From contig JAMPIV010018781.1 in NCBI GenBank assembly GCA_024509875.1, positions 186,001-250,000 of the forward strand: a stretch of DNA of 64,000 nt. The letters run 5' to 3'. Shown here piece after piece: positions 55,748 through 64,000 of this stretch. The position numbers and the translations under genes were made by a program. The notes under the pieces are model-generated. The model searched no databases. It had not been told where the DNA came from and was given only the letters and a program-made list of their open reading frames with translations. Source of the stretch: Oreohelix idahoensis (taxonomy: Eukaryota; Mollusca; Gastropoda; Stylommatophora; Oreohelicidae). The first letter of the stretch is position 1. Each line of letters begins with the position of its first letter.

Positions 55748-56523
55748 TTGAAAAGCTGAAGCACTGAGGTGAGAGACACGATATAGCATGAGAGAATGTA
55801 AAAATATGTAACGTTAAATGTATAGAAACGAGAAAACAAAACAAGAATACGTGAAAACTGAAACACTGAGGTAAGAAACAAAACATAACGGGTGTACATG
55901 AAAACTGAAACACTGAGGTAAGAGACAAAACATAACGGGTGTACATGGAAACTGAAACACTGAAGTAAGAGACAAAACATAACGGGTGTACATGAAAACT
56001 GAAACACTGAGGTAAGAGACAAAACGTAACTGGTGTACATGAAAACTGAAACACTGATTGTAAGAGACTAGACATAACGGGTGTAGGTGAAAGTTAAAAC
56101 ACTGATGTAAGAGACAAAACGTAACGGGTGTGCATGGAAACTGAAACACTGAGGTAAGAGACAAAACGTAACGGGTGTACATGAAAACTGAAACACTGAG
56201 GTAAGAGACAAAACGTAACGGGTGTACATGAAAACTGAAACACTGATTGTAAGAGACTAGACATAACGGGTGTAGGTGAAAGTTAAAACACTGATGTAAG
56301 AGACAAAACATAACGGGTGTAGGTAAAAGTTAAAACACTGAAGTAATTGATAAAATATAACGTGTGTAGGTGAAAGCTAAAGCACTGATGAAAGAGACTA
56401 GACATAACGGGTGTACATGAAAGCTAAAACACGGAGGTAAGGGACTAGACATAACGGGTGCATACGAACGCTGAAACACTAAGGTTAGAGATCAGACATA
56501 ATAAGTGCGCATGAAAGCTGAAT
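55748..56523. repeat. 47-bp satellite with 189-bp higher-order period
   Basis: About 16 units. The core unit is AACGGGTGTACATGAAAACT, then GAAACACTGAGGTAAGAGAC, then AAAACAT. Variants with ACTGATTGTAAGAGACTAGAC followed by GTGTAGGTGAAAG recur at 56053 and 56242, a 189-bp spacing, so a block of four units has been duplicated. Both edges are degenerate. The minus strand is nearly stop-free in all frames, giving spurious 120-165 codon frames. Confidence 0.9.
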
Positions 56524-56889
56524 TGTCAAAGAGTTTATTTGTTCCATTAAGTTGTGAGTAATAACGCTCAGCGATAACTCCACTTTAAAGCAAACTGCCT
56601 TTCTCCCACCCTATTCTCCGTCCTTCTTCCCTCCACCTCTCCCTCAAGAGAGAGGCTGTCCGTCATGTTTATATTGCGCCGTACATTAGACTCTGACTTT
56701 GTAAACGCAGCTTTTGTGGGGAAATAGTTGTGATGACTGATTACGTATTAGTCATGTCTTTCCTGGCAGCAGAAACGTTAGTGGGTTGGGGAAGGGGACG
56801 GAGGGTTTAGTCATATATGCTTTTAGTATTGTTACACAGATACACACGAATGCAACATGATGTGAGAAAAAGACGCTGGCGTTGGATAG

Positions 56890-56990
56890 CAACCAATGGA
56901 ATCAGTTGATAGCATTACAAGGCAACCCTTGTTCTGACATTTCCATGATAAGAGACATAGGTAAAGCTTGTCCAATAGCAGACACTGCCG
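56890..56990 (+). pseudogene. RT C-terminal remnant, plus strand
   Basis: Plus strand near 56905 reads ITRQPLF, a stop, then HFHDKRHR, related to ITR..LFWNPHGKRNRG encoded on the minus strand at 57790. It is a short, decayed piece of the same non-LTR family. Confidence 0.4.
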
Positions 56991-57206
56991 TAGAGAGGTG
57001 AAGAGTAAAGACTTCACTATACTAGGTGCAACTTCAAAAAGTGAGGTGACTAGTTCCTTCCTCACCGCCCTTGCCTTACCTAACTCAAGAGCAGAGCCAG
57101 ATAGATTGCTGGGTAGATGGTAGCGTAACGCCACCGTGTTTCAAACCCGGTACCTTTGCCACGAGAGGCTCTGACCACACTCTACCAATCGGACGCTCCA
57201 AGAGAG
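56986..57206 (-). mobile_element. tRNA-derived SINE candidate
   Basis: On the minus strand from 57206 a tRNA-like head is readable: an A-box-like TGGTAGAGTGTGG near 57193 and a B-box-like GGGTTTGAAAC near 57150, about the right distance apart. It is followed by ~150 bp that ends with a short palindromic block (GTGAAGTCTTTACTCTTCAC, 57013 region) also found near 2299-2342 and 26381-26420. The acceptor stem is not convincingly paired, so it is a tRNA relic rather than a gene. Full SINE ends are not defined. Confidence 0.45.
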
Positions 57207-57579
57207 GGGGAGGGAGGGGGGCAAACATACACGTGGAGAAGGAAACTGGACATATGCGTGAAGGGGATAAAGAAGAAATGGAAATACAGTACACTGAACG
57301 GCTAGCACTGTACAAGACGACTTGGTGTGTATTTAATGAAGGCCTATGCTCAGCTGGAAACTGTAAGGTAATGAAAAATGTATAGATAGATGCCAAAGGC
57401 TGTATTATTTATTCTGTATCTCAACTTTTATGGTAAACATGGAGGATATGAATGAACAGGCCAGACACTAAGTTCAATATATAAGTTTTTAAAGATAGGA
57501 CGCTGGATAAATAAAACATATGGAGTCACTATATACGTGCCTTGTGTTGCTACAATTCATCATTATCGCCATGACGCCA

Positions 57580-57800
57580 TTACCCGCCAGATGTCCAATG
57601 AGCATATGCCTTAAACAAACTTACCGGCATGCTAAGTCCTCCTGTCGCATGCCATCAGTTCAAGGGCTGTCCACATCTTCCTTATCATATTCATTTCTGT
57701 CTCCAGTTCTCTTCTCCATGTGTTTTTGGTCTACCTCTGTTTCTTTTACCATGAGGATTCCAGAACAAGGATTACCTTGTAATGCTATCGACAGGTTTTG
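57580..57800 (-). pseudogene. Non-LTR RT C-terminal remnant
   Basis: The minus strand from about 57790 reads ITR, a stop, SLFWNPHGKRNRGRPKTHG and then EENWRQK before further stops. This is the GKR.RGRP..W end of APE-type non-LTR RTs. Several in-frame stops show it is dead. Confidence 0.6.
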
Positions 57801-57930
57801 TGAGTCTATGTCCTTAACCATCGCCAACTTCTTCTTATTGCTACAATTATGTTTCTATATTGTTTGTATTAATAGAACTTTTGGCCGTGTGAGGTTCCTG
57901 GGGTTTGTGACGATTACAAACAAAGAATAA

Positions 57931-58966
57931 AGCAACTACCTCTACCATGTCGTAAGAGGCGGGAGGCTAAGGTGAAGCTGTGTGTGGAGCTAACAACCTT
58001 ATCACTTAAAATACATTAAAATAACTACCTGTGACAGAGTTATGTAAATAGATTACATACACCCACACGTTTTGCTCCCACCTTGCTTCCTTATTAGTTA
58101 TGCACGTTTTGTTAACGCAGAACCTTCGTACTTCTATATCTGTCGAAATCATAATTGTAGCCACGCCTATTTTTTTCTTTTCTCTATTGTCTTACAGGCA
58201 CTAGGAATGTTTATAAACAGACCTATTAGCTAGTCCAGAGCCGTTAACTGTATTATAACGCCAGCGATTGGGCAACCGTCGTAATAGTGACAGGCCAGAC
58301 TATGATGCACGTAGCGAGAGAAAAGGGGGAGATAAGCTAATGAAGAAAATCAAGGGCGATAAGTCAAAAGACGTACATTCGGTAGACATTGGTCAGGGGG
58401 AATTAATCTGAAGAAATGGGAGATAATAGCAGTTCCCCCCCCCCCAATCCGTTTGTTCGGAACTTAATTAGCTACAGTGAGAGACGCCAGATCAAAAGAC
58501 TGTTCGCTCGTTGCCAAAGTCTAGCGGTCGGCAAAGGTGGCAAATATAGCTTTGGTTCAGGATTCGACCGAAGAATTCCCCAAAATCTGGGCGAAGGCGT
58601 TATATGTAGCAAGTACTAGCGAATTGTATACCCATTTTATATATATACCACAGCTTTTAAAATCATTTTATCTAGCAGCCGCAGAATTTCAGTACATCTT
58701 GCTTCGAATCCTAGACCATTGTTCTTAGTATTTTCGATTGGAGATTGTTTCTTTTTCTGTGTTGCGGTAACTATATTTACTAGCATTCTGAGTGATTTAA
58801 TTGTTAAGTTCGTCATTATATTTCACTAGGACTTACTGTGTTAAATTGGCTAGCAGATTAAAATAACTTATAGCTAATTCTTCCAGCGGTAACGTAAATT
58901 TAATTAATTGCTATTAACCAGTAAGAGATATTTTAATTGACTAGTAAATGCACTAGGCAATGTAAG
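57931..58966. other. No gene recognised
   Basis: No coding region or repeat recognised. A C homopolymer lies near 58435. The last five bases, GTAAG (58962-58966), would be the left target duplication of element 4; its partner is beyond the window. Confidence 0.5.
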
Positions 58967-61387
58967 TGTCGTGAGACATTCTAAATACACATATATAAAT
59001 TAAAAAGTACATTGTAAAACCTAACGCATAAATTCAATAAAAGGGAAAGAAGAAAGGTAAAGAACAGTGCTATCACAATGACTGTACTCGAGATCCCCCT
59101 TTTTATGCTTCGTCTGCATATTCTCACGCTTTCACGTTGATAGTAAAGCCTACTGCATCAATACACGCTTTCTACAATAAAACGTGTACTGTATTTCTAA
59201 GAAAACCTTGAGCTAGGCACACTGCGTAATGACCTAAATTAATACTTCCATTAATTTCATTTTTATACACTACGTTAACATAAACGGAAGGACAGATGGA
59301 ATTAGGATAGAGAGAGTGAGGGCTGAAAGCAGGAACGCATGCAACACTAACACGCGTCTCGCGATAATTAATGCCACCCCCAAGCGTAAGGCCAGAAGCA
59401 CTAACTTTTTTCAAAAAAGACAGTGATAAAAAACACTACCCATACGAGAGTTAGGTTTAAAAACCTGTAAAATGCTTATTAGGAAACATGACATTATACT
59501 GGTTTACGTTTGAAAGCCTGACAGTACAGCAGACACCCTAAAGTTTGGAAGTGAGGAGGTGGTAACAGCACGACTATCCTAGAAGAAAATACATATTTTG
59601 AACGCCGCCACTTAGCTCCCTTAAAACTTATATATTTGGGTTCCTTAGGACTTGCTGACAAAGAATATGTTAAGTGTTACGCAAATAGTCTAGGAATTAA
59701 CAAATTATAGCCAAAAGAAAATAGTGAGGATGTCGGACAGCACCAAATCATAATCGCACAGTGGCATGTTTTGAAATCACCATTGTACGGGAAATAGGTC
59801 ACCATGTTAAATCCAATTTGATTGGCGGGAATGATATGTAAGGCTAAACACGATTAGTCGGACTACAAATACTAATTTTGGTTGTTAGGGGAAACGTGAG
59901 AAGGGTAAAATTTTTTGAAAAGCTGTGTAAACATGGCCCGATTGGTTAGACCCGCTGATATAGTCAATTAGGAGCGTCTGTTCAGTGCCACATTTTGAAA
60001 TAAACTTACTAAGAAACAGTGCGTTGAGAACCAGTGCATATTTTTCTAAATAAAAGCCTGGGACAGAGGCAGATCGGAATTTGTGCCATATTCATTGCCA
60101 GTCAACGTAATTGTGTATTATTTCCATGAATTGTGGTAAGCTTGACATATTTGATATCTTTTTAATGAAAATTGAATGTAAATTGATAATTTATGTCTGT
60201 ATATGTGTGTGGTTCAGTAGCAAACATGAGGCAAAGCCTAGATAGTGCTCCAACCTGAACAAAACTTGTCGGAGAGAAGTAAAACTGCATGGGATTGCCA
60301 AACAGTACACTGACACCTATCTTATTGACTAGAAGGAAATAATGCTGGAATTGCAGAGGCGTAGTAACCATTAGGGAGGAGTATACTGGTGTAAATTGTT
60401 TCAGATGAAGCTAGCAGTTGGCCTACCGCTCTGAACTCAGTGTTTGTTATGTATTGTGTTCAGTGTGGAAATAGATTATAAATTAGTTCTGAAATAGGAG
60501 GTACAACCTTCTTGTTTCAGGGACCGTGGTCCTAAGTTATTGAAGCAGCACCTGGTCTGAGTTTGCTGAATCCAGAGGCTGACAGCATACTCCTTGGTCC
60601 AGATAGCGACCAGTGAGGTGTCTCCAGAACACAGTGAAGCAATCGAGCAGAGGAGTCTTTTCCTGCCGCCATCACGAAAGATAAGCTTCTGTGGCCAGAG
60701 CAGCTCAACATTATGTGCCCCCCTCTAAAATTGACATTATATTAAACACAGAGGGACAATAAATTGTTTCAAACGACAGGAACTGTGAACTTTCCCAAAT
60801 TACTATTTCCACGATAATCAAACACTTGAAGTCATGATGACAAACAACAACCTAGCTTGAAAAACAAAACCAGTATTACCTCATAGTACTACTTCACAAC
60901 TTACACACATAGGATAATACTAATAAATTATGTCAATACAAAGATTATATATATAAACTGTGTACATACTACTTGTAATTACCCTTGATTGTGATTCCTG
61001 GTTCACTGTGTAGTTGAATCAGGATATCTATTATTGAAAGGAATTAATACATATATATATTTGAAACTTTACACTTGACTCATTTAAGATAGTCTTATAG
61101 AGTGTTATATGTGTGTGAGTGTCACAGTGTTGTAAAGTGTTGTGGAATAAATTAAATTGTTTATCTGTCTGTTGTTGTTGTGACTTACACTTCATCATTT
61201 TCATAACCCTAGACATTTAACGTAGTCATCACAATATTCCAGAATAATTCTGACTGAGGTATAAATGTGGTAGCAAGTAAGGTCATCTGTAATACACCAC
61301 ACTTATTAGATACAGATACCTTCACAGCTGATCTCAGTCAGTACACTAAGTCCCCTATAAATATTTATAACATCCCACTTTACCACA
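58967..61387 (+). repeat. 5' LTR of element 4
   Basis: Alignable with 45061-47515 over its whole length with many substitutions and small indels. TG...CA ends. Confidence 0.85.
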
Positions 61388-61392
61388 TATAT

Positions 61393-61419
61393 TGGGGTCT
61401 CGCTCCCGGGATATTGAAC
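61393..61419 (+). promoter_or_regulatory. Primer binding site, tRNA-Pro-like (element 4)
   Basis: TGGGGTCTCGCTCCCGGGAT followed by ATTGAAC, five bases after the LTR. This version keeps an intact CCCGGG T-stem match. Confidence 0.55.
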
Positions 61420-61576
61420 TTTCTCCTGTTATATATATTGGGAATAATAAGATTTAAAAGGTATCCTTGGGTGGAATTAAATAAGGTTGAGCTCTCAGTG
61501 CCTGTGGTTGTCTTTAGATAATTAATTACAGATTGTATTGTTTAGTTAGATATTGTTTACATTTACCTGTTAGAAA

Positions 61577-63156
61577 ATGGCGGACCTGGCCAAATTTCGA
61601 TCTGCTGCTGTGCAGACTGCAAAAGAGTTAGGAATGGACGGGCAAATTATGATTGCTTATGTCACTGCTGAATGTGACAAATATATTGAACGGGAAGAAA
61701 GAAGATTAGAAAAAGAGGCCGAAAGAAAATTAGAGGCTGAAAAGGAAATTAAGAGGTTGCAGATTGAGGCTGAGGCTAAGAAATTGGAGGCAGAAAGGGA
61801 AGACAAGCGATTAGCTGCAGAAAGGGAAGCCGAGGAAAGAAGACAGGCTGCAGAAAGGGAAGACAAGCGATTAGCTGCAGAGAGGGAAGCAGAGGATAAG
61901 AGATTACAAAGGGAACATGAGTTACGACTAAGGGAGTTTGAGTTTCAAGGCCATGCTCCTGAAAATGGTGCCAGTCCCTTTACCTCCGATGCTACTGCTA
62001 GTCAGGGAGCCTCAACCTCAGCTATGAACTTTCATTTAGATCATTTTGTTGAGAAAGACGATGATATTGAGAGCTATCTAAATAGATATGAACTATTAGC
62101 TACCACGTATGGGTTAGAGAGAGAAAGGTGGAGCTTAAAGTTATCTCAAGGTCTTCGTGGGGCAGCTTATGAAGTTTTTGCCAAAATGAGCAGAGGTGAT
62201 CAAGAAAATTATGACATGCTAAAGCAGGCTCTTTTGTTAAGATATGAAAAGAACGCAGAATTTTATAGGAAAAAATTTAGGAATGCTAAACTACTGTCAG
62301 GTGAAACCTATCACCAGTTCTCTGCACGGTTAAAGACATACTTGGAGAAATGGACTTCTCTGGGGAAAACCCAAGATCTTAAGGAAATGATCCTTATAGA
62401 ACAATTAAGAGAGTCCATGGCTCCAGACCTGAGAAAGTTTCTTATGGAACAAGGTGCAGAGAGGCTGGGTGAGTTGCTAAATGTTGCTGAAAGGTATCAA
62501 GCAGCTCAGGCAGAGGTATCAGGTAATAAAAAGAAACAGGTAGATAATTTTAAGGCACCACAGAACTTTAATAAATTTGATCCTAGAGATCAAAACAAAG
62601 GTAAGCACCAGTTTGATAGGCCACGGTATGACAATAAAAATAAAACCCCACAATTCGATGAAAGGAAATATGATGAAAGAAAATCTTTCAACCAAGGAAA
62701 GAGATGGTGTAAAAATTGTCAGATGAACAATCATGACACTGACCGTTGCAGAAGGAACCCTATAGTTATGGCCACCCTTCAGGTCAGGTCAACCTCGAGA
62801 CAGGAGGAGGATATTCTGATAGATACCACTCCAGAAGAGATGAGGAAGGCACAGGCTGGGGATAAGACCCTCAAGCCTTGTTTCAGGAAATTGTCAACTT
62901 GTCATACAACTCCAGGCAAGGGAGATTTTTACATGAAAAACAAGTTGATTTACAGGAAGGCCGGAACTAGATCCAATGGTCACGGACAGTTGGTTCTTCC
63001 AAAGGCATATAGGGCAGACTTAATAAGGAGCCTACATGTGAAACAAGATGGGGACCATGAGAAAATTGGTACCATCATCCAAAAGGTGGCTCACAATTAT
63101 TATTGGCCCAAGGCAAGATGGGACATTGAGAATTTTGTAGAAAGGTGTAGCATAGC
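61577..63156 (+). CDS. Gag and integrase zinc domain, element 4 (cut by insertion)
   Basis: A single uninterrupted frame from MADLAKFRSAAVQTAKELGM through the charged coiled coil (~30-120), capsid-like domain (~150-320), CCHC knuckle CKNCQMNNHDTDRC and integrase zinc domain start (…WDIENFVERC), to 63156. The last four codons of the open frame (to 63172) come from the inserted LTR. As in element 3 there is no D(S/T)G protease between the knuckle and the KTLKPCFRKL segment, so the protease loss is ancestral to both copies. It is the only one of the four elements whose coiled coil is joined in frame with gag. Confidence 0.85.
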
Positions 63157-64000
63157 TGTGACGTACGTCTAGTTTGACAAGTGAATTTTCCCTGATATGA
63201 TGGATGATTTAAAGGGACCCTTGGCTTTTCATAACATTAGAACCCCTGAACATTTGTTGTAACTTTTCGTTTGCCAGAACTCATTCCACCGGGACTCATT
63301 TAGTAGGCGGCACGAGATCTAAGAGACAGACCGAGGGATCTTAGGGGAGACTATCGGCGCTATCAAAGACAGTAGTTTTCCCTGATACGAGACGCAGTTG
63401 CTTGCCGCTAACTTCGCGTCTCGGTGTCAATCGAGGAACCGAGCGAACGGGGGAAAGCGAAACGGGCAGCAGCGAGCGGATACGAAGACCAGGGGGCGGT
63501 TTCTTCTCTTGATTTGGCGGTCAGATCCCCAAAAGTTCGTGAGATCAAATAAGTTGTCAAGTTTATCATGTCCCACTCAACTTACATTCCATTTTAGCTA
63601 AATAGACCATGTAGAACTAGACACGTTATCACTCGCTGGCCAGATCTTTACAGAAGCACTAGCTTTATTGAAATCTTGTTATAGATTTTCCCCTGGATTT
63701 TATATATATTTGCAGTGATTTCTATTTCTGTGCAAAGCGGTAATATATATTGTGTAAAGTGATCAGTGGTCTAGCTCAGTCATTCTATTTAAAGGGATAC
63801 TGTGTTAATTTAAATCTATTTAATTAAACCATCTCAAGAGTTCCAGTTTTAAATATAATGATCTATCTATTATATTATTTCAAAAGATAATAGATGCTTA
63901 AATTAACTTTTAAAGTCGCGAAGGAATTTATAATTAATAAATTCAGTTAAGTCCTAGTTTTATAGATGTGTGTTTTTAACCACTAGAACTCGCGCAGTGT
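63157..64000 (+). mobile_element. LTR of the element 2 family inserted in element 4 (partial)
   Basis: Starts TGTGACGTACGTCTAG and follows the element 2 LTR (element orientation) to the end of the window, 844 of about 2430 bp, with scattered differences (e.g. CGGTTTCTTCTC versus CGGCTTTTTCTC near 63497). The preceding ATAGC (63152-63156) would be the left TSD. Whether a full element or a solo LTR follows cannot be seen. Confidence 0.9.

Larger units (their letters stand above)
58967..64000 (+). mobile_element. Element 4, relative of element 3 (partial, interrupted)
   Basis: 5' LTR 58967-61387 (2421 bp, TGTCGTGAGACATTC...TTACCACA), the same kind of PBS five bases downstream, then an open gag frame from 61577. 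It is broken at 63157 by another LTR element and continues beyond the window. The LTR is clearly diverged from that of element 3 (about 80-85% by eye), whereas the gag region is about 97% alike. Confidence 0.85.

Noticed and set aside
55552..56311. Repeated 'CFSFHVHPLCFVSYL'-like minus-strand frames
   Set aside because: Translation of the 47-bp satellite. The unit is not a multiple of three and the frames simply lack stops.
55748..56523. CRISPR-like array
   Set aside because: Units are contiguous without spacers, and the context is a eukaryotic transposon-rich region.
57130..57206. Functional tRNA gene
   Set aside because: A- and B-box-like motifs are present, but the acceptor stem does not pair well and no clear anticodon arm is seen. 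A SINE relic is more likely.
57071..57385. 104-codon plus-strand frame over the SINE region
   Set aside because: Runs antisense across the tRNA-like head and into unrelated sequence; no family motif.

Overview
The window is AT-rich, repeat-dominated DNA from a eukaryote, almost certainly an invertebrate animal. A mollusc or other lophotrochozoan is my best guess, from the mix of LTR, non-LTR and Polinton-like elements and the GAT-type 3' tails; this is inference, and nothing here fixes the species. I recognise no host gene, tRNA, rRNA or CRISPR array. Almost everything interpretable is a transposable element, many nested in others, and several insertions can be dated relative to each other by target-site duplications (TSDs).

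Layout. 1-6053: three diverged copies (two direct, one inverted fragment) of an LTR-like repeat. 6131-8870: remains of non-LTR reverse transcriptases on the minus strand, one split by a 247-bp solo LTR, plus a 66-bp tandem repeat. 9845-11410: about 1.6 kb of ATC/TTA-type triplet repeat. 11489-25670: a Polinton/Maverick-like element with TIRs of about 1.36 kb and a 6-bp TSD (GACGAG). Its two arms each carry a PC4-like gene and a 5'-truncated adenain-like cysteine protease. The left arm was later split by a complete LTR retrotransposon (12754-22162, TSD GGTAG), and a 5'-truncated non-LTR RT lies at the centre.

26123-26290 is a hAT-like MITE. 26500-39565 is a decayed APE/RT non-LTR element split inside its catalytic RT motif by a second complete LTR retrotransposon (28582-38780, TSD CTTAG). 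39590-45060 holds older minus- and plus-strand RT, APE and RNase H fragments. One APE gene is split by a third LTR element (45061-53769, TSD CATGG), a non-autonomous derivative lacking protease, integrase core, most of the RT palm and RNase H. 53770-58966 holds more RT fragments, a 47-bp satellite with a 189-bp higher-order period and a tRNA-like SINE head. 58967 to the end is a relative of the third element, itself interrupted at 63157 by a new copy of the second family.

Main biological point: all the LTR elements whose pol is readable carry integrase upstream of reverse transcriptase (gag-PR-INT-RT-RH). That is the Copia-like order known in the unusual Gmr1-like branch of Ty3/gypsy, and here at least two distinct families share it. 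The most unusual object is the foldback-like Polinton relative, essentially two inverted ends without the usual core genes.
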